Below are positions 32,449 to 46,000 of a stretch of 64,000 nucleotides of DNA, piece after piece. A program made the translations under genes and the position numbers. The DNA lies in assembly GCA_948099385.1 (NCBI GenBank), contig CANUEZ040000020.1, forward strand, positions 1,488,001-1,552,000, written 5' to 3'. The notes beneath the pieces were generated by a model. The model was given only the letters and a program-made list of their open reading frames with translations. It was not told the DNA's origin and ran no database searches. This stretch comes from Fasciola hepatica (Eukaryota > Platyhelminthes > Trematoda > Plagiorchiida > Fasciolidae). Every line of letters begins with the position of its first letter. Positions within the stretch are counted from its first letter, which is position 1.

Positions 32449-33332
32449 CAACTAAACGCCTTCCTGTGCGAGACACGTGAGCTGTCTATTATAGACTATT
32501 ACACCAAAAGAAGCAAGCCGTTGCAGGGCAGCATCCGAAGATTAAAACCTATGCGAGCCAACGGGCTACTAACACTGGTGAGGACGACGTCGACTCGACA
32601 GCCCAAGCTAAAACCAGGTCTATTGATGCCAAATGAAGCTGAATTTATTTGTTCACCTCTCATGAATTTTCCTGTAGGTTCGAAACTTTAACACAGTCTT
32701 CGAAGTACATATGTGTATATAATTTGATACTGCGTTCACGGTTTTCAATGGAGTTAGTTGTCTAAACCCCAATTTAGCGCAGGACACGACATTGTTTTTG
32801 AGGTAAAGGAAACTTTCTAACAAGCACTTGTATACTATTTGTAGAAACACCTCTGTTTCCGAGACCTCCCATCTGTATTATTAGGCAACCTGTGTTCAAA
32901 CAGATATAAGTTTTGGGACAAACTCTTTTACAGCGATTACACCACACTTTGGGCCCACCGATGTTCAAGTACCTAGTAGCCATCTCGATTCTCCATCGAA
33001 AATTCTCAGCCTTCATTTCACCATAAACTTTACTCTTATTTAGGAAGCCTTTTTCCTCCACATCCCGCAATCTGTCCACGCGTCCCGATCACGCCGGGGC
33101 CTTTTTTAGTATATCGGTAATGTCGTATCATCCTCAGATGAAACCCTAAGACGTTGATGTATGGGGCATAATCTCAAGAAACCCGCAAGCGTGTCTATGA
33201 TAGGTCAATAATGGATAAAGCCCACGGCGGCCTACGCATTTACCGACTTAGGGTCTAGGCAGGTTAGGGGGAGTCATCACCCCTATCTACCACTTGGAAG
33301 CCAACCGTTTCGTAGGAGGATTTGGTGGGCGG
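32449..33332. other. Spacer between the inverted LTR-like repeats
   Basis: About 880 bp. It holds a 101-codon minus frame (32774-33079) with cysteine pairs (VWCNRCKRVCPKTYICLNTGC) that I cannot assign. No other gene is supported. Confidence 0.4.
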
Positions 33333-33708
33333 TGTAACGCACATGTTTAGAAATCCTCTCCAGTCCTTGTCACATACGTGTATTGTTGAGACTATGCTCT
33401 TTACCATGTTGACCCTTGAACATGTACAGCATTCATCAACCACTACACTTGAACATTTGTTCATATTTTGCCCAAGTGCCGATGCAGATTTTTTGGTTTC
33501 AACTCGGACTGCCGTGGCGGTCGCACCTGACACTGACCTCTTTTTGAACTCTGGTCCTCGTTGTGGCCATACAGTTGAGGTTTGTGCATACTTAATTGCG
33601 CCTAATTTGCTAATCCAGTACCGCAGAACAAGCGAATCAATCTTGTTCTGACTTAAGGGTTCGTTAATCAGGCCATGCGTTACTCACGATCGGAATAACA
33701 ATTACACA
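33333..33708 (+). repeat. LTR-like dispersed repeat, copy ii (inverted relative to copy i)
   Basis: Begins TGTAACGCACATG after a purine-rich AGGAGGATTTGGTGGGCGG and ends ACAATTACACA. It aligns in reverse complement to 32067-32448 over its whole length. Together they could fold into a long hairpin with an 880 bp loop. Confidence 0.6.
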
Positions 33709-34289
33709 AACGGTCAGCAAAAGCCACCTAAAATTTGTGCCGCTTCGGAAAATGTTGCTGCTGGAGTGTCACTCCCAGTGCAGAGGGCAAGTTGGGTTGC
33801 ACTCTGCTGCCTGTTTAAAAGTGTACACTTGAATGGAGCGGATCTGTTTAAGTTTGCTCCGGCGAGGATAGTCGTTTAACAAAGATCTCCCTCACTTTAA
33901 CCTTGGAAACATTAAGAATGCTTTTGAGTTCCGCAGCCTCCGTTTCTAGCCCAATGTATTTGAGCCTGGCAGACTTCCGGGAGCTTTCATCCAACAGATT
34001 TTTGATGGATGGCAGCAGTAGAGGAAGTCTTGAATTAGTTCACTGGAGTCAGGCGTGAGCCCAACCCGTCCTGGTTCTTGCATATATTTTCTTTTCTGCG
34101 GTGCCACCGAGCTGGAATTACAAAACTCGGCATTAAGGGGGAAGCCATTTTCTTAAAGGCGACATTTGTATAAAATTAAATGTTTCCCTTTCCTTACGTG
34201 AGTCCAAAAATATACATATGGATACATCTGCAAGCCACTGCTAGTTTTGTTGCTTCTATAATATACACACAAATTCGTAGGAGGGAGGA
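33709..34289. other. Unassigned sequence
   Basis: Nothing supported. It may contain the end of the minus-strand LINE relic that follows. Confidence 0.35.
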
Positions 34290-36000
34290 TAGATCTACTT
34301 ATAACTGTATGCTTGTACGAATATATAGAACTGAAGACGGGAGGTGAAAATTTGCGGGAGAATGATCCATGTGGGGGAAATCAGAGAAAGTCTGCGTTGG
34401 GCGCCAACCCTGCCCAGTTGTTTATTCAGGCCTTTATTGCTTCTTTTGAGGAAGCATTCGCCACCTCCTGTGGGAGGCCGTCCCATTGGGATATTATTTT
34501 GTACCAGAAGAAATGATGTCTGATGAATGCACTTGGACAGGATTTGAAAAGTATCCTCGTAAGTCTTTGGAGGGTCTCCTAGCTCGGATGGGTGAAAAAA
34601 CGATCCCCTTAGCTCTTTGAGGATAGATAAAACTTCAGGAAGAGGCTTCCTTCAACGCGGCCTGTCTTAAGTGGGTAGTGATCAGCGATTTTAGACAAAC
34701 GGTGTGGGGATAAATAGTAAGCCGTTTATCATTTTGGTCGCCTTCCTTTGAATCCGCTCCAAAATGTTCCGACCTCCGACGAGACAAGTGTGTGACATCT
34801 GGCTGCCTTATTCTAAAAGGGGTCGAATATAAGTTCCACGTGGAAGATATAAGTCCTCCACAGAGACCTTCTGAAAGATTCGTCCAATGAGGTTTAGAAC
34901 CCGGAAGGCAGTTTTACTGGCCCTGTCTTGATGGGAGGGGCGCTTGAGATTGCTGCCCAGCCAGAAACGAAGGATCTTTTGCTGATACACCATTTTGATT
35001 GCTCCTTTCCATTTGCCTTGAAGGGATGAGCTGGAGCCTTGCCAGATGACCTGCCTCCATATTTGTCACCATTTCTCCGGAGGCTCGGGCCAACGGTCCT
35101 ACTTTTGCCTGACTCACTGGCTGACTACACAGCATTTCCATCTGTGTCGCAGGCTGTGACTTCCTCTGGGCATACCACTGGGCTAACCGGAACTACATCG
35201 GGGAGGTCGTTGATGTAAAAGAGGAATAGGAGAGGACCAAGGGAGCCCCGAGGGACACCCACAACGATTGGTATAGGTTGTGACTGAGAAGCACATACAA
35301 GTGCCGAGGAGGTTCGGCTCTACAAAAGCTCCCAATCAGGGACAGTGGGCGACCGGAGATCCTGTACCTCATGAGTTTTGCAGTGAAGCAAGATGTGTGG
35401 AACATTATCAAGGGCTTCGGGAATATCCTTGAACGCAGTACAGGACATATTGCCATCATCGTGGTCCTTCATCAGGGTATCCATGACGGTCAGTATACTG
35501 ATGAAGCATGGCCTGCCAGGAGGAAAGCCATGTTAAGCTGGGGGTGGTAAACTGTGGCTGTGCAAATGTGCCGAAAATTCGCGATTTATAATGCACTAGA
35601 AGACTTTGCTCAGGACACTACTGAGGTTTATTGGCTTGTTACTTCCAGGAAGGTGTCCATCTCCCTTCTTGTAAACTGGGACAATTACGGCGTGCTTCCA
35701 TGAACTTGGAAGCCCTCAAATGTCTATGCACTGTTGAGGGAACGTAGAGTCTGATGCCGTTAGAATGGGAGCTGATTCCTTAGGAACTCGAGGGTGAACT
35801 TCATCCGGCCTCATCGAGGTGAAAAGGTTTAGTTTGGTAAGCCCCTCTTTCACTTCTTCGTGAGACACTGTGGAGTGCTCCGACGAGGAAACTAACCGTT
35901 TTGGCTGAAAAAGTGGATGCCCACACGCAGGCAATACTGTTGTGCTGAAAACTGACATGAAGTTAGATCCGAAAATTTCTGATGCCCCGGAAGAGGAGGT
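34290..36000 (-). pseudogene. CR1-type LINE relic (RT half)
   Basis: Minus frames in order: VSHEEVKEGLTKLNLF and RPDEVHPRVPKESAP (35900-35770), AVIVPVYKKGDG (about 35690), then MRYRISGRPLSLIGSF (about 35370-35320). GVPRGSLGPLLFLFYINDLP follows at about 35260-35200, with a residue missing from the usual QGSVLGPLLF. Further down, in broken frames, FWSGFKGRRPK stands for the ERIQRRATK region (about 34760). Many stops and frame changes are present and the endonuclease is absent. It is an old, dead, 5'-truncated copy from a lineage different from the intact CR1-like element. Confidence 0.7.
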
Positions 36001-38998
36001 GGCAGGAGGGCCTTGAGAGGGAGAGAGTCAGCTCGAGAGCTGTGGACCTTGATTCATTATTGCAGAGCAGGTGCTTAGACAGAATAAAGGTTCGAGAGCC
36101 CCGGTCTCAGATTCCCTTCCGTGATTTCTTGAAGTGTTTCCCAATCTTGGATTGGCACCCCCGCTTTACGTCCATTTTCAACATAATTCTTCTTGTCATC
36201 TGCAGATCTCCGTAGACCAAATTATCTTATATAGTCCGATGAGCAATCTAGTTCAATTCATTTTGATGTTTGTGCCGCAATCCACCACTATTTTTCTATT
36301 CCTATACAGCTTGTCCACCACAGCGTCTTACTGATACAATAAATTTTCTAAAAACTCTATCGAAAAAGTTTTTTGACTAGCTGGGTATTCTGTTGATCTG
36401 GTCCTTTGTTTAACCGATTGATGTCTTAATCCATTCTTTTTGCAGTAACCACCTCATTTCAGCATATTTGATTACCAGGCTCTAAGGCTCATACTTGCAG
36501 GGCAACTGCGCTGTTTCCACCACCCTGACTAGTTAAACTTCCGTGTATCTCCAATGACGCCCATACACTTTTCCTGTTTTCCCGTACGATTCCAAACTCG
36601 TCATTATATATATCTCTTGGTCGTATATCCAAGGATGCTTCTGGCCTCCCGAAATGAACCATTATCTTTATCATTATCAAATTCGGGTGAATCTTGCTGC
36701 CACTGATTCTTGCAAGTAGAATTTTGGTTTCTTCCATGGTAAACGCGAGTTCTGGCTCTGCAAGCAGCTTCTAAAGCAACTTGTTCATATTGTACGGGAG
36801 CCATCAGTGTTGCTTTTGTTGCTGAAGCACGTGTGTACCCATTTTACCTCTTCCTGCAAAGAAACCTCGCCCTTCGATACCTTCCAAATCTTTTGACGAG
36901 GGTATAACTCCGAAACAACTGGGCAGCGAGGACCCAATGGACTCACAACTATCATGCACCTATTCTATTTCAGCTCCATATCGTCTTTCAGAGAAAATAG
37001 TGAAACGGAGGACCGAGATAATTAGTCTCAAAAGTACCGTTCCTACCCTGAGGACTAAGCTAGAGTACGATAATTTGACGGTGTTTCATCTGTTGCAGGA
37101 GAAGGCAGCAGCTCAAGGAAACCACGAAGTTCTCGGACCAGTGCATTCCATCTGCAGCTGAGGAGCTGCAATACACATAAATCTTTTTCAAGGGACTCAA
37201 TATTTGAGTCGTTTTGATAAAACAACTGCCCGTACAGGGGCAGCAAAACAAATATTTGATGCTTTCTCATGGCCAAGTTTTCTAATCCAGAAGGGTGTGT
37301 CTGGCTCCAGTCCGAAGCTGACGGACGTGTTCCTGGGCTGTTTGTTAGTTTCAACTCTTCAGAACCTGCTTCTGACTGCCTCACCTAGACTGCTCAAGTT
37401 GGGGAACCCAGTACCACAGTCAAAAGAGTCTCCTCTGACAGACCTCTGCATATAGAATGCCTGATCAGAAAGCCAGAAAAGGTGTCCAGTGTTTTGGATG
37501 GCTCGATGATTGGCTAACCGCAGTCGTCCAAATATAACCAGCTGGCTATAAAAAAAGGCCTAAAGTTGAGAAAGAACGTTACCCCGAGGTTTCTGTATTA
37601 GGGTGAGAAGTGATGTCATCTAGGCAATGTGTTCCCCCTAATAACTGCTGTGTTATTGTTACCTCTGAGCTCCACGAGTCCACGACCTTCGGGAGCACGA
37701 GTCATAAGAAAAGATGTAAGCGTCCTACGAAGTCGATGAGGTCTTCTTTCCTCTATGCAGCTCAACTGGTGGGGATAGGTGAGATGGAAGATCTTTAACC
37801 GCACAATCCTCCATCAAGCACTCAGAACTCCGAGACACAAAAAGCTGCAGGTGAGCTATTCAGCCGTGGACATCCCAAAGCCAGTACCCATCCAGGCTTG
37901 TGTGATCAATCTACATCCAGCCTCCGCCGATTGCCTCATTTCACGGTCTCGCCACCCCCAGATCCACAGTCGACGGTCAATATGAGTGAGACGCTTCCCA
38001 ACACCAGCCACATTTGTGGCACTTATGGGAACATATTTCTACCCCACCGTCTCTCTCAGCGTTTCGCTCGTTCTCAACATCTCAGCTACCCTACTATCTT
38101 GTTTCAACAATCCTAAACTGACCAACTCCTAAATCTACTGTTTCATTGGTATTTCATGAGTGATCGTCGAAGCACACCTCTATTAACTATCTAATCTTTA
38201 AAAACAAGGCCTCGGAGATGAGACTGTTGGTTGTTGGGGAGAAACCTCCCATTCTTGCCGCCACAAAGGCACGATTAGAATCAGACGATCATGGAGGCAG
38301 AATATCCATCACTCAATACATGTTGGCCCTTAAGGCTTCGATACGGGTAAAAGCAGGTGGTGTTGTTCTTCTTAGTACCCTATTTCCCCCACCCTTGGCG
38401 CTACATTTACCTCCCATTTCCATCACAGACTATTTGCGGGCCAGAACTTTATTTTCTGGCAAACCCTTTTAAAGAAGCCGTTTGCATGTCTCCAGCTTGT
38501 ACTGAGGAATTCAGCAGTGCTGTTATAGAGGAGGTGCGGGAAATCAGTGTCCAAGGCGCACCCTCGGTTCTTTTAATATTAGGTGTTTTTAGTGTCCTCC
38601 TGGTGAGCTGGGTTAAACATTACCATTCATACAGCAGTTTCTGTGGATCCAAGGTCAGGCTGATAGTAAGGAACTCAGACCCAGCATGTTTCGTGCTACA
38701 CCACGTACGAACAAGGATAAGAACCATCCCTTTTAGCCCTCGCCACCACCAGACAGCCCTCTTTGTAGACTTGGTTCCTCGTCCTCCTCCGCTTGGAAAA
38801 AGGAATAAATGTTATTGGGATTTGAATTTATACTTAGATGGCTAGGTGTGCTTTCTTGAATCTGAACGTTAGATCCTAAGAACGGAATAATTTTCACCGG
38901 ATCCGGAGTTATGCAAAAATCCGGGCTGAGTATCAACCAGGGTTCAGAGATTGGTAATATCAGTGGGTCAGCCGGGTGGTGAACTGAAGCTGACTAAT
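36001..38998. other. Unassigned sequence
   Basis: 3 kb without a gene I can support. FLNLNVRS near 38856 (plus) recalls the start of a LINE endonuclease but stops at once. Other frames of 60-160 codons show no recognisable motif. Confidence 0.4.
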
Positions 38999-39225
38999 TC
39001 AGCAATAATAATAACGAAAATTTATTTCGGATGACCCCGGAGCATGCCTCGATGCAAGTTCAAACAGTACAGTTGAAAGCTGAATCATTGTTACAGGAGG
39101 ATTGTACAATTAGTTGAACACGACTGAATTTGAGGGAAGGTTTTCATACCAGTTGTTGCGGTACCGCTCGGTGAATTTAGGCTCAAGGTCAGGTGGTCAG
39201 GTGGACGGAGTCGCCCCACCTGGCC
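38999..39225 (-). mobile_element. 3' tail fragment of the CR1-like LINE
   Basis: About 225 bp aligned with 22741-22950, starting with the same AATAATAATAA tail, then TTTATTTCGGATGACCCCGG. It is 5'-truncated in the 3' UTR and carries no coding part. Confidence 0.8.
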
Positions 39226-40319
39226 TGGAGCTTTTATCTTTCTAGGCGCGAAGTTTGAAAATGTCATACTGATCTACCTTCTTTTTCGCTGTTACCTCGG
39301 TAATCTTTGCAGTATTTAGTGTAAAACTGTTTAAGTAACGATGTTTAAAATTGTGATAAGTTTTCGAAAGCAAGCAGTTTTCTGTACTTATAATTAGAAA
39401 GCTAGACGAATATCTTTCTACAACCACGGTGCCAAGTCGTTGGATTCGGTGACGTGCTGAACATATATATATATATATAACGTATCATTGAGTACGATGC
39501 CATCGAAATGTAGAATGGTTGCTGGGTCATTGTTTTCTGCACATTACTGACTTCCCAGTTTTTTAGTGTGTGATATTGGCGCTTCCAGGCCCTAAAGCTC
39601 CTTAATCATGCCTTTTAGCCCAGAAAACCTCAGAAAACCCCTGGGGAGTTTTTAAAGCTGCTCTTCCTCGAAAGTACGTACTAACTGAACGCATGGGGAG
39701 AATATGCTTACGAATTGACTTGAAACAGCTAAGTGGTGGAATCGAAATACCACTTTCCTTTCCAGGTATTCTGCTATTACGAGTCAGGCGATCTTCAGAA
39801 GCTATCCTCAAATAAATGGAAGTGAATAAAAATTAATAAGTTTTTTGACAAAACCTTATGGTTCTTCCACCTATTATTTGTGGATGACATTCGGAGAATA
39901 TACACGTATATACATATTGACAGTAAGGAGTATGTAAGCGTTTGGACAAAATTTCGTCGGAAGCACACTTCTGGTTTCGCTGTTGTTCCCGGTCATCAGG
40001 TGCATATATATATATATATATATATATGTATACCCAAGCAGCCATTGAAAGTGCCTCCAGTAGGTATACTTAGTTGTATACTACCTAAAGTTCTCCTCAG
40101 AGTTATTCTACTTCCCCCATTATTGAGCTCGTACATTTATAACTATAACTAACAATAATAGGTAGGGCGATCAACGGTACAAACATTAAGGGGATTGTGT
40201 GACCAATCGCAGGACCTAATCACTGCCCCCTCAAGGTTTTAACGTACGCAGTGGAGCAACCTAAGTGTGCTATAACCAACCGGTTGAGCACGTGAAAGAA
40301 GACCCACGCGCTGACGCAC
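39226..40319. other. Unassigned sequence with AT microsatellites
   Basis: Two dinucleotide runs, (AT)n at 39463-39479 and at about 40004-40027, are the only structure seen. No gene is supported. Confidence 0.6.
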
Positions 40320-42785
40320 CTATCTAAGACTAAGGAGAGCAACTGAAGGCTTGGAAAATTCCTGGTAATCAGATTGTGGTGGCCCCACTGGGGCCGTTTT
40401 GCATTCACTTGTGAGTCGTCCTCCCTCTCGAGCCAGGCAGTGCACGCGGAGGTAGTCTTCGTCGCGTTGAAAACCAGCGCATTGAAAATGCCTCCAGCTT
40501 CCACAGGACCGGCACTGAACCCATTGTGCCTCTTCATCCAGGTCCACTGTTGGTTCCTCCATCCCTCATACACTGCACTCTTCCTCCCGTATCGGCTAGG
40601 CCTGAGGATCCATTCGTCTTCTTTTGTTGGTAGTTTGGTATCCGACAGAGGTTGTGGTCCGCAGCCGTCGGAACTGCACCGTCCGCAGCGGATGCCCTAC
40701 GACAACGATGTCCTCTTCACCTACACTCCTGAAGCCCAAAGGTGATTTCAGCTTAGATTTCGATGCTCAGTCACTGGTGCTAGGTATGGCTGAACAAACA
40801 TCTGAGGAACTACGGGATGGTACAGTGTTCTTGTAATCCTTCTTATCCCTCACGGGGTTATCGTAAGTCACCTCTACACCAATTCTTGTCCTCGGATGTA
40901 GACTAACGAAGCGCTTCAAGTGTCTAGCCTGGTTTGTCAAATTTCGGTAGTTGTCACCCCCGAGATTGCTTAATGCGACAGCTAAGTCCTTCGCGATATC
41001 GTCACATTCGGCTGGTTTTACTTTTTGCCAGTGACCCGCACTTGCTCCGGCATTTGGCTAACCCGTGTAGTTTTCACGTTCATGGGTGCATGTGTATTTG
41101 CCAATGTCCATCGGCCTTTTTTGTGTATGTTCCTGAGGAAACCTAGTCTCCTTAACCACACGAAGCATGTGCAGACATGGCACAGCCCACTGGTGACTGA
41201 ACGAACAGTCACACTGTAGGCAGCCTGAAGGCAGCGACACTCGGTATACACGACTCTTTGAAGTACGAACAGCATAGGCGCCTTTCGATAGAGTATTGCA
41301 AAAAACGTTTTGGCTATGAAGGTGTTGCACTAAGACCTCACGTGCATAAGGCGTTATTTTATTTAGAAGCAAATGCATCCACTGTAGCCCCCCTGGGGCT
41401 GTGTCCCCAGCTATTCGTCGCCTACGCTTATCAGCCAGTGACTCCGAACGGTCAACCACTTTTTTAAATACGTCATAAACTGTTGACTTTCGGGACAGAC
41501 CACCTTTCAGATGCCCGTTCTCCACTTCCACTCTATTTGTAGTAAAATTTTTAAACGACATGTAATGACGCATCATATGCCCCACCCAAGTTGCCTTAAA
41601 TGGCATCCAAATATGTAGGAGATACATGTCAGTTTCGGGTCTTCCGGCTTGTATGGCTCTAAAAAACCTAAGAAAACTTACGCTGCTTTCAGCGTGCGCC
41701 ATGTTACTCATCCACTAAAATAGTCCAAGCCTGTCCATATTTGACAACGCACACAACTGATTACTTTTTTCATGTCTTGAAGTACATGAAACCTACAGAA
41801 CACTCTCTGCGCATCGGGGTACTGCACCCCGAAGGCATCATACTGTGCTAAGCTCCTATCAACCACTGTCGTTTTCCAAACAAGTGACTGAGGCAAAGCC
41901 CCAGCCAGGTAATACACAACCGCACGATAGATGTTGTCACTCTCGGTGGGAAGAATGGCATATAACACACTATGCCCTAAACCCGTTTCGTCAACGACCA
42001 TTGCTTGCCACAAATCATACCCACCACAATTCATTTGGTGAGTTGCTTCCGCAAGCATAAAATCGCAAAGCTTGCTGCTTAGTTCCATGCCCACAAAGGG
42101 CACAAAGAACACAAACTTAATAACGTCACCATCACATAAAATATTGTATTGCCCTCTATCTTTTAGTAAGTGAACTACCATGGACGCCTCGTTCCCGCCA
42201 TTTCTGATGGATCGAAAATCATCATTACAAGGACGACGAGTGAAAGCCTTCTTCGTATAATCCCTAAGCTTAGACGTATGGTGAAAGGTATGCATCAACT
42301 GAAACACATGAAATTCTTGATCACGCGTCAAATGTCTATTCCTAGCATACAAACCCTCCGCACAGCACTGGGAACTATGGTTATGGACCACTGACCACCG
42401 CGTCACCATGTACACACAACCAACGGCAGGCAGCGTGACAAAAGCCTCGCGTCCCAAGTTTGGGTACTTGAAGCAAAAGAATGAGTTTCCTTTCGGAAGT
42501 GAACAAACATTACCTTCTAGCGGGACAATGTCCCCGTCTGCGATGTATGCGGCAGTAATTGGTGAAATAGTACTCCACTTTGTTCTCCAAAACTTTGCCA
42601 CGTTTGTGAGCCGCTTCAGCCGTACGAGAATTATACACGTAAAGGCTTGTTGAAGTCGCCCATTGGAACTCCCGAAAATCAGAGTTGGAACACTCTAAAT
42701 TCGGGTGACTTCCCCGCATCAAACGCCGAAATTCACCGGCACTGTCCACAGTTGTCCGCTCCATTACGTCACCCGATAATCGCAA
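40320..42785 (-). pseudogene. MULE-type transposase pseudogene with SWIM and PHD-like zinc fingers
   Basis: The N-terminal part (42785-42600) shifts frame near 42600 into 42601-41708, which holds a HNHSSQCC finger end and the MULE core: VVDETGLGHSVLYA, TVVDRSLAQYDAFG and CRFHVLQDM (C/H pair). A second shift near 41710 leads to 41711-41058 with RVEVENGHLKGG, the likely catalytic Glu region, and the SWIM finger CDCSFSHQWAVPCLH. Beyond a TGA the frame goes on (AKDLAVALSNLGGDNYRNLT) to a PHD-like WVQCRSCGSWRHFQCAGF at about 40525-40470. MULE transposases cut and paste DNA. At least two frameshifts and three stops make this a relic. I saw no terminal inverted repeats. Confidence 0.78.
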
Positions 42786-43044
42786 TACACCCGAAAGCTG
42801 TAGCTAACATGGTTTTCGAACTGACTTTTGGATGGCCAACTAACCAATGAACTCAGAGACATCGAAGCTCACAAAAAAGCTTCATTTTCAGCTTATTTAT
42901 CTGCTTTTCTAAGTCAAAGCTAACAACTCCAAATAAATAACATTTGGAGCAAGTTTGGGATCGATGAATCATCCTCCCAATTCCAAACTCTACGTCACAC
43001 CAACCCAGGCGGGAAGAGTCCGCACTTTCCCCTGCCCAAAGTGG

Positions 43045-46000
43045 GGTGTGGTTATTCTGCCGTAGTGTGGAGTGGACAGGCAGTAGTAAAGAACTACACA
43101 TATCCTACGGAGGGAAGACTGTCCTGCGGGAGAGCCAAAATGGATTGGCGGATACATGGATATCGTGAAAAACAAACGTTCCCAAAAGAGGCGTAACCAA
43201 GCAAAGAGCTTTGCCATGTATGAGAGGGGTTATAATTTAAAATTAGACGATGACAGTGGTTGCATTACACACAAAGACCAAGAAAACCAGTTGAGGATCA
43301 CAGTTGTGAAGTTTATTGGCGGTATATCGGTTGAAACAGTTGCATAACAAAAGGACAAAAAACAGGATAGTGGTTGCCAAAGGGATGTTGAAAGAAGCGG
43401 CAGAATAAAAACATAGATTTTGAGCGGATTGTTTTGCTTTCAGAAGAAAGAAATATAATGCCTCAACACGAAACTGAAGAAGTGGCGGAAAATCGATGTG
43501 TGGTGCTCAACTACAATAGCACGAAAGACACAGCTGCCAAAAATGATGGGGTGACGGGTGGAAGACGACCAGTTTATGTTCAATAGAGAAGGTGGGCCAC
43601 TTAATGGCGGCAGAACAGAACTCTGCGGTACAAGAGCCTATCAGATGTGCTTGTGTGGGACATGGTACCTTGCAAGATGTGGATAGTGCAAAGCAACAGC
43701 GCGAATTGGGCGAACAGAAAAAAGGACAGAGAAAAAACAGTCACAGAATCATCGGTTATTGGGAATCTCTAGAGATATATTTCACAGTGCTATATACTAT
43801 TTGGAGATTGTGGCACGGAAGTGAATGGCAACAATAAATGCTTTAGTTTTCGAGTATGTCGGTAAAAGTGGCAGATAGGGGTGAGCTTTATCTTAGAGAA
43901 TGGTTAAGTTTACAACTAAGACTGCTGAATAGTTTAGCATGAAACCGCGGGGAAGTGGACCGGGAACAAAGAGCCACGAATGTTGATGGGTTTTTAATTA
44001 TGTGATAATTATGCATCAAAGAAAGCAAATTTTGCCGGGTGCAAAAAGCGGTAAGTTATAAAGGCGAATTTCGACGCAAGCACGATGTAGAGTCTATGCT
44101 AGCTGGAGGAGACAGCAACACATTTGCCGCATTTCGAGTATATGAATGGTATTACTTTTGTTTGGTTCTTTTTTTAATCCGCAACCGGTGCTAGTGGATG
44201 GGACTGACCTTGCTCTGGACACATAACAAGAAAACCACTTCTGGAGATAGAAGGCAGGTTCCGCTAGCCTATTTGCGCCCGCACGTCTTTGCAGGCTTCC
44301 TGCACGCCGATACGCACCGGCCAAAGAGGTGGATCTGACCGCGCCCAGCACCGGATGGATTTGCACAGGTGATGTTGGTCGGGATCACACTGCAGTAGAG
44401 GTGTAGTAGTCAAGGAGGTTGCCAGGGATCCCAGAGAACTGAGTCAATGAGTGAGCGACGGAATGATGGGCGGGTATCAGATTTTCAGCTAGTGACCTGG
44501 GCCAGATAGTTCGCCGGTGTTTCCTCCGGATCATTCCAAGGCGTCAAAAGGGAGATGCACGCCGTTTGGTGTCTGGAAGCAAGAGTAGAGGGACGCAGTC
44601 TGGTAAGCTCCCAGCTGAGGATCAACGGCCAGTGTTGGAGGGAGAAATCTAGTAATTTAAACACAAGCTGTTTTGGGAAGAATGAGCCAATGTGAGTGAA
44701 TGAGAATATAAAAATAACGACCAAAACTAGGAATAAGAATGCTGATTTGGAGGTAAATGGTGGTCTCCGGGATTGGATTTAGAGTTAAAACGCTAGGACC
44801 AAATAAAAAAGGGGAATAAGGTCGGTTCGGACCAGGTAGAGCGAATAAAGTATGATAGAGATAGAAAAGAGACTTTAGAGCACGTGAATGAGGGAGAATC
44901 CAACTTGAGCAGTGTCAGTGATGTAAGGCGTTCTAATGGTACCAATTTGCAGACGATGGAGAAGGCACACGGAGTAGATGATGTCGGCTTTGAAAAGGAC
45001 GTACCGGGTCATGTTTTCTTTATCTATTAAAAAAATCTAGATTGCCCTTGTAAGCTTTTTCCAACGTGGTGCACGTATGTGTTAATTGTAGTACTTTGGC
45101 GACATCGAAATATTTTGTAAGGACAACTTTGAAACGGTCTAGTGTCTGGAAGGCCCAATGTCTTCAGGGAGTCCTTTCCAAATACGGGAATAGACTGTGA
45201 CGAAGAACCTTTTCCTCAGTTTTGTCCTGGAATATGGAACCTTAGTGGTATGACTTCGGTTACGAAGAGAGAAATATAGATCAGTGATGGAAGTATGCGC
45301 TTCAGAATGTAGGAGGTTGAACAGAAGATAAAGGTTGGGTTTCATACGTCGTAGCCACAGGGGTGCAATTCTTAGTAGCTCACATCTCTGTTTGTAATTC
45401 AAGGGAGATCATGAGTCGAGTAAGTGCTTGGTGAAGGATCGCTGAACTCTTTCGATCGCAAGTCTGTCAGATTTGGGCATGTGAGTGTATACCAGAGGGC
45501 AGTACTCGAGCTGCGGTCTGGCTTGGGATTTAAAGATCATAAGCTGGCTGTCGCGCACTCAAAGTCCTGAAGACGAAAGCTATCGTTCTCTTTTTGTCCT
45601 AACCACCTGGTAGGTGGCTTGTTCTTGAAAGGTGAACGAGCAGGAACACTGTAGGCCGAGATCTCGTACTAGCGGAGTAATAGGAATGTACCAACCGTTT
45701 AGGGCGAGGGATTCAGGGTGAATTTTACTTTTATACTTAAGAATGGCACTCTTGGCAGCGGGGAAGCTCGTTTTCCAAGTGTTCACCATATGTCAGGAGC
45801 GTTCAGGTCGTCGTCTGTTTCGGTAAGGGCTTAGGTCAAGGTATAGGGTTCACAGGAATATACAATTTCGACATCATCGGCCAATAGAAAAGCGGTGCCA
45901 TGGGGTATTATTTTGAATGCGTCGTTAGTGTAGAAAAGAAATAAAAGTGGGCCTAACACACTGCCCTGTATAACACCACTTGTGACTTGCTGGGATGATG

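Noticed and set aside
34313..34516. 67-codon plus ORF near 34313
   Set aside because: It lies opposite LINE-type sequence on the minus strand and has no protein similarity of its own.
42789..42860. Terminal inverted repeats for the MULE relic
   Set aside because: I compared both sides (40150-40250 and 42780-42960) and found no convincing inverted match.
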